The position numbers and the translations under genes were made by a program. A DNA stretch of 23,150 nt, from assembly GCA_033557675.1 (NCBI GenBank), contig JAWQRM010000401.1, positions 1 to 23,150 on the forward strand, in the 5' to 3' direction. Source of the stretch: Coptodactyla brooksi. Taxonomy: Eukaryota; Arthropoda; Insecta; Coleoptera; Scarabaeidae. Below the pieces are notes generated by a model that was not told the origin of the DNA, did not search any database, and saw nothing but the letters and a program-made list of their open reading frames with translations. Of the stretch, positions 7,700-16,559 are shown piece after piece (positions within the stretch are counted from its first letter, which is position 1; every line of letters begins with the position of its first letter).

Positions 7700-7870
7700 A
7701 ATTACATTTCTAACAATAGAATCTAAAATTGTACTTTAAACAAGATAATGTTAATGAGATTCGTGCAGTTCAAGGTTTTTTTTTATTTCTTGTTCAGTTT
7801 TACAATAAAAATACAACACTTTTGTGATAAACAATATATTCTTTCATAATAAATTCACAAAAATAAACAA
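7700..7870 (+). repeat. S repeat, partial diverged copy 5
   Basis: Weak copy of the S unit: ACAATAGAATCTAAAATTG, AACAAGATAATGTTAATGAG, GTGCAGTTCAAGG followed by poly-T, then AAAAATAAACAATTGT. It lacks the CAGATATG and mariner-end landmarks. It is followed by an AT dinucleotide tract near 7880-7900, just beyond the 3' end of MPC1. Confidence 0.5.
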
Positions 7871-7968
7871 TTGTATATAAAATATATAATATATATATAA
7901 AACAATCGTACTATTCGATAATGTCTACTCTCATAGTTTTCCAAATAAGTCTAAGGAGTTTTGCGGTG

Positions 7969-8416
7969 TCACTTCGTTGGCTTTATTGGATCTTCTTTAG
8001 ATCCGTAAGTGTACATAGTATGTCTGGCCAACTGCGTCAGCTGGGCACATTCATTAGTTAGGTGACAAGCGAATAACAACATATTTCTGGGTTGTACCCT
8101 GAGGGCAAATCTCATAAATAATGCAGAATATACACACAAAGCTAAAATGCATAAATTATTTTTTTTTTTATTTGCAAATCGATAATTAATATTCACCCAA
8201 AGTCATATTCCCACTAATGTATTTTGGATCCTTTTTAAAATCTGCTATAGCAGCTATTGGTATACCCCAGTTAGCTACAGGTCCCCAAAAATGCGTGCTA
8301 ATCAAGCAATAATCAGTTAATGAAATAGAATAATTAAATCGGAGGACATACCTCATCAAATAATTCCGGAATTCTTTGCTTTTTAGTTGGTCCGCTAGTT
8401 TTCTTGCAAAAGACAT
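7969..8416 (-). CDS. MPC1: mitochondrial pyruvate carrier 1 (three exons)
   Basis: This is MPC1, a subunit of the inner-membrane heterodimer (with MPC2) that brings pyruvate into the mitochondrial matrix. The exons are 8416-8352, 8297-8197 and 8141-7969. The introns, 54 and 55 nt, have donors GTATGT and GTGAAT and acceptors ending TTAG. Splicing gives 339 nt, that is 112 aa plus stop; human MPC1 is 109 aa. Hallmarks are FRNYLMSTHFWGPVANWG (17-33), the PIAAIADF helix (35-42), LALCVYSALFMRFALRVQPRN (55-75) and LLFACHLTNECAQL (77-90). The start has A at -3 (ACAATG) and precedes the basic amphipathic N-terminus MSFARKLADQLKSKEF. Reading frame and splice sites are intact, so it is likely functional. 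The C-terminal ~18 residues are variable, as usual in this family. Confidence 0.95.
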
Positions 8417-8795
8417 TGTACCGCGTTTTATTAAGAATTTGCTCCGTTAATTTCTGACGTACTCTTATGAGCTGTATACGCTCTCTGACACTGTTCTGAC
8501 ATTCACAATTCCCCCACTTCAAATTAAAATCCTTTGCATATCTAAATGATTAGGCAACAACTACATCGTAAGATTACATTTCTATTAATCGCGATAGTTG
8601 TCGCAAACTTTTGGTGCACTCAATTATTTTAATGTATTTTAAAATATGTTATTCCTAGAAAAATATTTCTAGTTCTCAAAATCACATATAGGTCGATTTA
8701 TTTGAACCGAATAAAATAGTGACGTCACAAAAAGAATACGAATCAAAAGAAAGGGGAGAACACCAAAAAAGAAGACAAATTAAAATACAAAAAGT
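8417..8795. other. MPC1 upstream region with CRE palindrome
   Basis: The first ~100 bp should hold the MPC1 leader and promoter. It is richer in C and G (ACCGCG, TGACGTACT) and has TCTGACACTG and TCTGACATTC words. A palindromic GTGACGTCAC (8719-8728) contains a consensus cAMP-response element, but at ~310 bp from the start codon its relevance is uncertain. No other gene is visible. Confidence 0.4.
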
Positions 8796-8910
8796 CCCAC
8801 ATAATCGCAACTGATTAGGCAACCAAACTTACAGTATGGTAATGATTAAAATAAAACACCCTAACTGTCACCTTAAATTCAGGAAGTCAGCGACATAATA
8901 AAATTAATTT
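8796..8910. repeat. direct repeat D, copy 1
   Basis: This matches 9296-9406 at about 85-90% by eye: GCAACTGATTAGGCAACCAA, CAGTATGGTAATGATTAAAA, TAAAACACCCTAACTG and a shared AAAATTAATTT end. A shorter echo, ATGATTAGGCAACAAC, lies at 8547-8562. The unit has no ORF. It may be one end of a degraded transposon, but I see no matching inverted end. Confidence 0.75.
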
Positions 8911-9295
8911 CATTTTAAATAACAGGAAAAGAAATATTTATTATTATCAAAGAGTATTAACATTGAATCTAAACTAAACAGATGGTACAGTTTTAATTAA
9001 TAATTAATAATAAATTAAAGTAAACAGTTTGAAACATTCTAATATCGAAACCCAACCCAACCCAACACCCTATTTATAATATTCAAATAAAAATTCATAT
9101 AAATATTCAGTATTATCTTACAGTTCTGTTATTGTAATCCCCAAGTAATTAAACGTAATTACCATTTCAAAGTTGTACTCTTTTTTTGTGTATGTATTTC
9201 CATATACTTCGTTTTCTTCTGTATTTATGGTGGGCCCAAAAGTATTTATTATATATAAATCTATATTCTCCAATTATTTCAAACATTTCTCAAGA
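8911..9295. other. AT-rich spacer between D repeats
   Basis: No gene is visible. The stretch contains a short (CCCAA)3 run at 9051-9065 and long A/T tracts. The spacing of the two D copies (500 bp) could mark a composite element, but there is no coding evidence. Confidence 0.4.
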
Positions 9296-9406
9296 CCCAC
9301 ATGACCGCAACTGATTAGGCAACCAAACTGGCAGTATGGTAATGATTAAAATAAAACACCCTAACTGCCACAACTGAGAAAGTCAGCGGCGTAACAAAAT
9401 TAATTT
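9296..9406. repeat. direct repeat D, copy 2
   Basis: Second copy of the 8796-8910 unit, in the same orientation. Differences are single-base changes plus a ~6-nt deletion near CAACTGAGAAAGTCAG. Confidence 0.75.
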
Positions 9407-9850
9407 ACCTAGAAATATTAAGAGATATATTCCAGCCAATTAAATTCCTACAATAAAACAGCAATCCACCATATATAAGAGAAAACAAAAAAAAATGTAT
9501 ATTCTTGTGTTACCACCAGGAGAACTAAATTAATATCATAAATAGTGACATTTTATTTATTGTCATTCAAAAATCACAATCACAACCTTTTCGTAGGAAT
9601 CGCCAATCTAATTAGATGCTGCCATCTAGGAACAGAAATAGAAATGGGGAAAATAAAGTTAATTTGGAGTTAAACGAATCAAATAGAATGATATTGTTAT
9701 AAATTATTATTTTGGTGCATGTATATTTATTGATTCAATAACAAAAATTGCGTTTTAGTTAAAAATTTATAAATAAGCCTTACAAATAAATGCAATTGAT
9801 GAAAGTACTAATAAGGAACTGTGGTAATACTGTAGATGTAGTTATTTCAT
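9407..9850. other. AT-rich DNA without supported gene
   Basis: I see nothing codable. GTGACATTTTATTTATTGTCA near 9546 is an imperfect inverted repeat. The segment 9575-9625 is less AT-rich (TCGTAGGAATCGCC, GATGCTGCCATCTAGG). It could be promoter sequence for the small ORF at 9851, but nothing proves it. Confidence 0.3.
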
Positions 9851-10015
9851 ATGAAAATCAAGTATGTAACGAGGAATCTCAATCAAATCCCAAATTCCAT
9901 GAGAGTTCTATTTTGGGTCCTATTAAGTTATTCGTTCTCGTTTACCTCGCTGGTGGTGGTGACCATTGGCGTGCTGTTATACATAAGAAGGAACCTCCGG
10001 AGGCCGCCGAAATAA
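9851..10015 (+). CDS. candidate 54-aa single-pass membrane protein
   Basis: An ORF from ATG 9851 to TAA 10013-10015 encodes a polar N-terminus (MKIKYVTRNLNQIPNS), one strongly hydrophobic segment containing TSLVVVTIGVLLYI (residues 32-45), then a basic tail RRNLRRPPK. That is classic topology for a small membrane protein or the transmembrane exon of a receptor. An in-frame TAG lies just upstream. Local GC rises to nearly half across 9900-10020, unlike the flanks. A consensus donor GTAAGT starts at 10023, seven bases after the stop. I do not recognise the family. An overlapping frame (9790-10026) is also open but less protein-like. Confidence 0.35.
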   Translation: MKIKYVTRNLNQIPNSMRVLFWVLLSYSFSFTSLVVVTIGVLLYIRRNLRRPPK

Positions 10016-10533
10016 AACAGCGGTAAGTCAAAATTTTTGACGTTTTCGCTCAGAATTTTTCGCATCACAAATCAAAATCGATCCGCCCGTCAGAACCGTA
10101 AAGTTGTCTTAGTTACAAAACAAATCACTAACAGTTGTTTGAACCTTTTAGCAGTTTTGCAGGTGAGGCCCTTAAATTCAAAAACTGAAAATTTAAGTTT
10201 TTCGAAGAGAATATTTATTTGTGATATGGTCGTTCCACGTGAGTACCATTCAACACTACCGTTTTTTACTGTAGACATTTGTAGAAAATGTTCGCTTTCG
10301 TTTCGGAAAGAAAACGTTTATTTAAAACAATTTTGACAGGTGATATGAATTTGCCACTTGTTTTGCTTAGCAACTAATGATTCGCGGGTTATTTACTTTT
10401 ACTGTATTACGTATTTGATGTGAAATAATACAAACGTGCGTTTTTTTAAAACAAAAATATATAAAATTTGAACATTGAATAACTAGGGAATTTTGTGTGG
10501 TGATTGGTCACACTTGTAGACAAAAAAAAACTA
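10016..10533. other. mixed-composition DNA, possible promoter or exon patch
   Basis: After the GTAAGT donor, CpG-containing stretches persist to ~10400 (AAATCGATCCGCCCGTCAG, a CACGTG at 10237-10242, TTTTGACAGGTGATATG at 10330). A plus-strand frame (10037-10336) is open without a recognisable product. This could be intronic or promoter DNA of an unrecognised gene. Confidence 0.3.
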
Positions 10534-10575
10534 CAAAACATAACCTTTAAAAGACATTTTGGAGGTTATATTTTG
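10534..10575. repeat. imperfect 13-bp hairpin
   Basis: CAAAACATAACCT (10534-10546) pairs with AGGTTATATTTTG (10563-10575) with a single mismatch around a 16-nt loop. Flanking A-tract and T-tract sequence could lengthen the stem. The rest of the stretch to 10800 is AT-rich and shows nothing further. Confidence 0.6.
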
Positions 10576-10820
10576 TTTTTATGTCACCAACCTCTGAACA
10601 CAAAATGTCCCAATATATAATATGTATAAATATTGTTTCAATTTGAAAACTATAAGAAAAGAATAGAATTGAGATTCCTTACTCACTACTGATTTATAAC
10701 TAACAAAAACTGTTCTAAAAATACGTTTATAACTAATATACATAAAGAATTTAAGTAATTAATTACATTTTCATTCTTCAGCCTCGTTTTTCTTGTTCGA
10801 GACTCGAACAGTTACAATAA

Positions 10821-10870
10821 GAGCGTCTGGTATGAAACCAGAAGTCGCAGGTTCGAATCCTGCTCAGAAG
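10821..10870 (+). pseudogene. tRNA-like 3' part (B box, anticodon and T arms)
   Basis: The tRNA features are: half a D stem GAGC (10821-10824), anticodon stem TCTGG/CCAGA (10826-10830, 10838-10842) with the 7-nt loop TATGAAA, a 4-nt variable loop, and T arm GCAGG-TTCGAAT-CCTGC (10847-10863). The B box GGTTCGAATCC (10850-10860) is perfect. Then comes TCAGAAG as acceptor strand. Position 33 is A, not the near-universal T, and the nominal anticodon TGA (Ser) clashes with the short variable loop. Upstream bases do not form the 5' acceptor strand. A palindrome, GTTCGAGACTCGAAC (10795-10809), sits there instead. It is most likely a tRNA pseudogene or SINE head. Confidence 0.5.
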
Positions 10871-11313
10871 TCAATTATTTTCTTGTTTAATAATGAATAA
10901 TTAATTACTCAAATTCATATTTGTATGTATTTTGTACATATTTAACATTTTTTATTATAAAAGCCTTCAATGGCTGTGTTTTTTAACTTTTGGTGATTGA
11001 TTCTTATGTATTTTTTGGTGCTGAATCAGAATCGTCACATCAGGATATTTCGCAAATTCCAAAATTGTCAAAAAATATGATACTTTAAAATAGCAATAAA
11101 ATGTTCTTTTCTTATAATCTATTCTGCTTTTTTGGCTTGTATTAAGTATTCTTATACCAAAACAGTTGAGGAATCTGTTGAGGGGGGGAGGATACACAAA
11201 GTTCCCTTGCTTTTTGTGTGAATGGGATAGAGAAAATCATTGGATAAAGAAAGATTGGCCAAAAAGGGATTCATTACTACCTGGAACCAAATAAGGTTCT
11301 CCTTAACCTTAAC
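10871..11313. other. AT-rich DNA leading into a pseudogene
   Basis: No gene is supported. There is a G-tract (GAGGGGGGGAGG) at about 11178-11189. From ~11240 a plus-strand frame opens (DKERLAKKGFITTW), which may be the badly decayed start of the pseudogene that follows. Confidence 0.3.
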
Positions 11314-11351
11314 CTTTATCAACCCTAACTTAGAGGTTAGGGTTGATAAAG
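11314..11351. repeat. perfect 16-bp hairpin, 6-nt loop
   Basis: CTTTATCAACCCTAAC (11314-11329) and its exact reverse complement (11336-11351) surround TTAGAG. The right arm leads directly into the pseudogene frame, so the left arm may be a copied-back insertion. The arms contain single CCCTAA/TTAGGG words but no telomere-like array. Confidence 0.85.
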
Positions 11352-11786
11352 CAATTTGTCAAAAGCTTATCGTAAGAAGATTATTATTAGATTTTACATA
11401 CATATGTGATAAATTCCCAGCTTTATCGAGCGCCAAACTAAAATAGAGTGTCTTTACTAGTCCTGACATTAGCAAACTTCTCAAAGATGGTAATTTTAAG
11501 AAACAAATAGCGGAAAAAGAAGCCTGGGGCGCATTTAAAGACGTAGTAAGCAAATTTTTGAACAGAATATCGTTAGATGCTGGAGAAGTACAAAAACTTG
11601 GGCTGTTCCATAAGTCTAAAGGTTCACTTCCTAAATTCATATTTGGACTATTTTCCTCAAAATTTGGGTGCCATTAACGAAGAGATGGGTGAGAGATTTC
11701 AACAGGATATCAAAGAAATGGAAAGGAAGTATCAAGAAAAATGGTCTACTACGGTGATGGCTAACTATTGCTGGATGTTACACTAG
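11340..11786 (+). pseudogene. repeat-associated 'GERFxQDI' protein family, copy 1
   Basis: Successive frames give YICDKFPALSSAKLK, a stop, then ISKLLKDGNF, EKEAWGAFKDVVSKFL and, after a frameshift, an intact stretch from 11577. The latter is MLEKYKNLGCSISLKVHFL, NLGAINEEMGERFQQDI, ERKYQEKWSTTVMANYCWML. I recognise the pattern of a large family of uncharacterised, multi-copy proteins in arthropods and other invertebrates ('SLKIHFLHSHL..F.ENLG..S.E.GERFHQDI'). I know no established function. Stops and a frameshift show that this copy is dead. A diverged second copy lies at 13997. Confidence 0.65.
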
Positions 11787-12349
11787 AGAACATAAACAGA
11801 GCATGAGAAGCTAAAATGATGTTAAGCTAAAAAGTAGAATAAATTATAACGTTTTAAGTCCATTATAAAGTCTCATACTTTCGCAATATTTTGACTTAGA
11901 AATTTTGGAAGTTGCGATTTGCTAAAAATCCTAACGTGATGGGAAGAAATGAAGTTCATTTTCGGATTCAGTGCATGTGAACATGTGAACAGTACATGTG
12001 AATCGATTAACAAAAGTTAAAAACATGACACAACCCAAATTTTGCAGTCTTGTGTAATCCTTCATATTATAATCGGTTTTCTCCCAAACAGACTTATTTA
12101 AACGTACTAGATACCGACAAAGGAATTATTAATGCTACTACGCTCCGGAGGTGCACATACACTTGTGCACCTTCAGGTCATATTGACCCAGTGTGTTGAT
12201 AATAGGAAACAAAGGATCTAAAGGTATATATTTTATATTGAAGTGATATTTATTCAATACTATTTACTTCTAAAGTTCGTGTAATTAACATAATAAGATT
12301 AAAAAAAAACATCAAAAATTAGATTCGAAAATTTATAAGATATGTTTAT
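11787..12349. other. AT-rich DNA with a 9-bp hairpin
   Basis: No gene is visible. AGGTGCACA-TACACT-TGTGCACCT (12149-12172) is a perfect 9-bp hairpin with a 6-nt loop, in a GC-richer patch (CTACGCTCCGGAGG). Confidence 0.5.
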
Positions 12350-13480
12350 CTAGACAATTACTTCACATTTGCACCTTGCTTGCTTGCAGCTTTTTCTATC
12401 AATTCTAGATGTTGAAGCATTTTCAGTAATGTTTTCCTGAGATTTCTCAGTATTTAAATTGCTTCTTTGGTATGAAAAAAATCCTTTCTAGGCACCATAT
12501 ATGGTGCGATTAAAGATTTTCCTACTTTTTCAAAAAAAAATAGTCTATATCAGATGCTATGTTTCCATATCGAGTTAATTTCTTTCATAAAACATATGTG
12601 TAATAAGTGCTTGTATCAAGTATGTTATAAAATAATATACCTTGACATAATAATACCTAATAATAATACTTTGACATAATAACACTTGGTCGACCGTGTC
12701 AACCGCTCCTTTTGTTCTGGCAACTTCTGTTCTGTTCTGGCAACTGGTAAGTCAGGTTTATTCCTTCTTATTGTTCCTAGCAAAGTGAACGAGATAACGA
12801 AATATTTTTGATACGAGATAAAAACATATCATTTCTAACATTTTGGCTTCTTAGTTTGAATGCGAGATCCGAAACTACGCGCAAACATTCCTTTTTTTCA
12901 AGTGCTTCACCCGGTATTTTTCCTGTATAGGTTTGTATTTCCAATGTATAAAAGCCACTACTATCACACAGCGTCCGTATTTTTATTGCGTATTTTGCTG
13001 GTTTATTTGCAAATTCGCATTATACAATTTCGGTTATAGTTGGATGCCTTCCCTCCATAATATCTTTGATAAGTGTCAATTTATCCTTCTGCTCTTCTAA
13101 ATGAACGATGTGCAGAAATCTCGAAAATTAAGATTGCTGAAAGGAAAATATGTCCACCAGTTTCTGCACTCCACAGTCTTTTCATAGGTTTTTCATGGTC
13201 CATGAGATTGAAAATACCCACGAATTGAAGAAATCCTATCCACGACCTTCAGTATTTATATTTGAGAGAATTATGTTTGTAATTAAAGGATCTATATCAA
13301 TTGAAAGGTAGACTTTAGAAAGCAATATCTTTTTGAATCTGGAGTAAATTTTATTACGTTGGAAGCAGATGTACAGCCCTGTATAGGAAACTATTTTAGC
13401 ATCCAAGAAGTACTTTCTTATGTCTTGCTGAAACAGATTAAACTGTTCTATTACCTTGCAACGGTGTAGAGTCAACTAAA
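12350..13480 (-). pseudogene. piggyBac-like transposase remnant
   Basis: Minus-strand pieces in family order are MKRLWSAETGGHIF (about 13175-13135), NKPAKYAIKIRTLCDS then GFYTLEIQTYTGKIPG (13010-12905), LLGTIRRNKPDLP (about 12780-12740) and TKGAVDTVDQ (12715-12686). A frayed C-terminus RIDRKSCKQARCKCEV ends at TAG 12350-12352. TKGxVDTxDQ is the piggyBac block carrying the last catalytic Asp, and KPAKYxIK follows the first. The segment with the middle catalytic Asp appears deleted between ~12900 and 12790, and the one with the first is scrambled. Multiple frameshifts make it inactive. The 13236-13475 minus frame may be more N-terminal sequence but is not recognisable. TTAA-flanked ends were not identified. 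Confidence 0.7.
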
Positions 13481-13996
13481 AGCAGTTTTGAGTTCATTTT
13501 TTATACTTTTGTTTGTTGGTTATTCACGCAAATACGCAAGGGTGAACACTACAAATGGTGGGATCAATAACTGAATGCTAAATGAAAGCTTACCTTCTGA
13601 CAGAGAAAACAAGATCAAATTAAATGCATAAGAAACAATATAATCGAAGACAGTTAGTGTTATACATATATAACATCACGGAAATATTTTAGCGGAAACT
13701 ATTTTTTTTTAATATTTGGAGATATCGACCCACACAATAATTGAATCAAAGAACATTGAAAAAAATTAATTTCTTTAAGATATTACAAGTTGTAGACGAG
13801 TATACAGAGAAAGTCATGAATAATTGAGAAAATAAGTATGATAGAAAGGGAAATATTGGAAAATTTAAAAATAGATCAACTGCAGGAGAATAGCGGGGTT
13901 AAATACCTACTTTCATTTCAAGAATTGTCAAGCTTATTTGAAACTTGTAGGACCTGACAATACAAAATAAACAAAACAGTAGTATTCGAATATGAA
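13481..13996. other. AT-rich DNA, no gene seen
   Basis: No coding signal is visible. From ~13855 plus-strand words (KYLLSFQELSSLFET) could be decayed upstream sequence of the following pseudogene, but I cannot align them with confidence. Confidence 0.3.
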
Positions 13997-14263
13997 ATGA
14001 CTGGCCTGGAGCGAGAAGCACAAAATTTATTTAAGAAAGTTATTTCAAAACTTTTCGGCACAAGGGATCTTAATTATGATGAGATTGTAGGAGATATGGA
14101 AAATCAATATAAACACTTCGGTTTCAGCCTAAGTTTATTTTCTAAACTCACATATCAAGAACGAAAAAGTAACGAATAAGATGAAAGATCCTATCAGTAC
14201 ATAAAATCCATAGAAGGACTTTGGGATGTCAACGTGGCAGACTATGGTTCGATCGTCCATAAA
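13997..14263 (+). pseudogene. repeat-associated 'GERFxQDI' protein family, copy 2
   Basis: The frame from 13997 reads TGLEREAQNLFKKVISKLFG, NYDEIVGDMENQYKHFGFSL, then after TAA at 14177-14179 DERSYQYIKSIEGLWDVNVADY. Aligned by eye with copy 1 it shows the same order: (E)EAWxAFKxVVSKFL, YKxLGxxxSL, GERFxQDIKxME, (A)NY. It is more diverged and interrupted, hence older. It lies on the same strand as copy 1, with the piggyBac remnant between. Confidence 0.5.
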
Positions 14264-15174
14264 CAAATATTCTACTAAGAGGAATAAACTACAAGACTAC
14301 TCTTTTACAAAAATCAATTTTTTATTGTACAATACAGATAAAAAAAGAAGTTACCCATGTTGAATAGCCATATGAATGTGCATTATTTCTGGAAAAAATC
14401 GTGCAATATTATCTCCAAATTAATTTAATGGAGCTTTTTGATTAAAATACCGCTGTACTATGCACCGCAGTTATGGTAATGATCTACTGGACGATGCTTA
14501 CATCGTTGTGATATAATCCACGTTATTACTTTCATCATCTATTATTAATTCAATGCGCTTATTGAAATCCAACAGAGTGAAGTTAAAGTATGTGCAGTTA
14601 TCACAGCAACAACTAAATCAATATATTTGAGGCAGGTTTCAATTATATCGAAAGCATGGAAATCATACTATGAAATGTTTTAATTAAACTCGCACTAGCA
14701 GCGTCTACTATTAACAGTTTATTAAGTGTCAGATTTCATGGATCAAGTATTCAACAAAATGAACGAGCTATAACTTATTCTAGAAACCATTACTTCGTTT
14801 ATTATTTCTTTAATCGCTGTATAGGATTTCTAATGAATGTTATTTGATTTATATTTCATTATCGAAGAGAAAATGAGAAAATATTAAAGAAAGATAATTC
14901 ATAAATATCATTCGAAACGCTATTGCTTCTAAAACCATACAATTTTGTGTAATTATGCTTCATTATGGCTAAAATTCTATTCTATGCTTCATTATGGCTA
15001 AAGTTCCGAATGTTATTTAATAGATTTTATACAAAGAATACTTTTCACATAGTTAGCATATAAAGTCACGTAGAATCTAACTAGTGCTTTACTATTTCCT
15101 CAAATTTTTAGTTTTAGTTTTGATCTCTATAATACCTTATATCGACTAATAATAACTAAAAACAAAACAGAAAA
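14264..15174. other. gene-free AT-rich DNA
   Basis: I see no gene or clear mobile element. A short direct repeat, TATGCTTCATTATGGCTAAA (near 14955 and 14983), is the only structured item. Confidence 0.35.
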
Positions 15175-15430
15175 ACTATTATATGGGATATACCCATATT
15201 ATTGACTCAAAAGTAAGCGGACGTTATTTCGATAATATAATAATGCGATTTATACAACTGTTATGCAATTTATACCTAAACGTTAACATCCGTTTAGGTA
15301 ACAGTTATAAAATATGGATGCTTGATAGCTTTCAAATGGCGCACAAATCCCATATTATGAGATACCCCATTTGGTTATTATTATTATTATTATATAATTA
15401 AGGAAGACCCCTAATTATGCGATATACAAA
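15175..15430. repeat. foldback-rich segment (possible MITE)
   Basis: ATATGGG-ATATA-CCCATAT (15181-15199) is a 7-bp hairpin. TACCTAAACG (15273-15282) and CGTTTAGGTA (15291-15300) form a perfect 10-bp hairpin with an 8-nt loop. AACTGTTA (upstream) and TAACAGTT (downstream) extend the pairing after an 11-nt bulge. Related words ATTATGCGATATA, AATGCGATTTATA and ATTATGAGATACCCCAT recur. A (TTA)n run follows at about 15376-15394. The 72-codon ORF across it is not protein-like. Confidence 0.5.
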
Positions 15431-16529
15431 TTTTCAAATATTCAAATTTGATTGATGTAATATAAATATCAGAATTCAATTATATTTTTTCATATATGTA
15501 TGGATTTGGTTTGATATTTCCTGTTCCTTCACTGACGAGCACTATTTTTTTTATTTTTTGTGAACATATTTCAGCTTTTGATATTTCCACAGACTGTCAA
15601 AACCTTTTGAGAATAACGAAAGCTAGAACATGTCGACAAAAAGTAAAATATGGTAGTCGCCAATGAAGAAACAGGAAACATCAAACCCGCAATATTTTTC
15701 CATATTTGCAGTTCTTATGGCGTAACAGGATTTTTAGAACATAAGTCCAAAAGAACCAAAGTGATCACGAAAACAAATCGTAATGTTATTTTGAGTCTCT
15801 TTACAGAAGCTTTGATTGCATAGATAAATCTATTTTTCACAATTTGCTGATCCTTATTTGCAATAATACTATCTAGAGTAGTCTAAGAAGATTGTTCTGA
15901 AAATTATAAATATGGAACAATGTACGTATTCCACTTAACAATCAAACATCAGGTTCGTTGCTGGCTAAACTGACAGTAAAGTGAATAAAATAATTATGTC
16001 CAAATGTACATTCTGACGGATATACCATTACTATGAAATTGTCAATATGAAAAAAATTAAAACCTTTACTTGCAATACCTACTTGCAATACCTTTTAGGA
16101 CTTGATAATAAAGTAATAAAAATAAGACAATAATGGTTAATAAACAATCAATTGTAGGTTGATAAGCTATTTACTCTTTTTAAACTATTTTATTTATTTT
16201 TATTATCATCTTGGCGATATATTGTAATCGTAAAAAAACAGACCAGAAGAAACATAACAAGTAAATAATAAACAGTTTTTTTTTTATTTCGTTAATATAT
16301 CCGGAAATATTTTATTTTATACGATATTTTTTTTATTTTTTAACTTATACAAGGATGTGAACAGAGGCATAGGCTGCCAATATTTGGCTCTTATTTTTTC
16401 AGATATCATAATGAAATTTCACAAATGTATCGTATCTGTCAGAGCGCATAACTTGACAAATTTGCCATTTTCTTACCACTTCTGGTTTTGTTGAAAATTT
16501 AACACCTATATTTGATTTTTAAATAAAAC
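15431..16529. other. gene-free AT-rich DNA with a 13-nt tandem duplication
   Basis: No coding evidence. ACTTGCAATACCT is repeated twice in tandem at about 16068-16093. Poly-T tracts near 16278 and 16327 and AATAAAACACCCTATAT near 16526 look like repeat debris. Confidence 0.4.
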
Positions 16530-16559
16530 ACCCTATATATTTAAAAAAAGATTGAAATA

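Noticed and set aside
9051..9066. CCCAA run as telomere-like sequence
   Set aside because: Only three units, and insect telomeres are typically TTAGG; this is a minor microsatellite.
11314..11351. TTAGGG/CCCTAA words as an interstitial telomere
   Set aside because: There is one unit in each hairpin arm, with no array.
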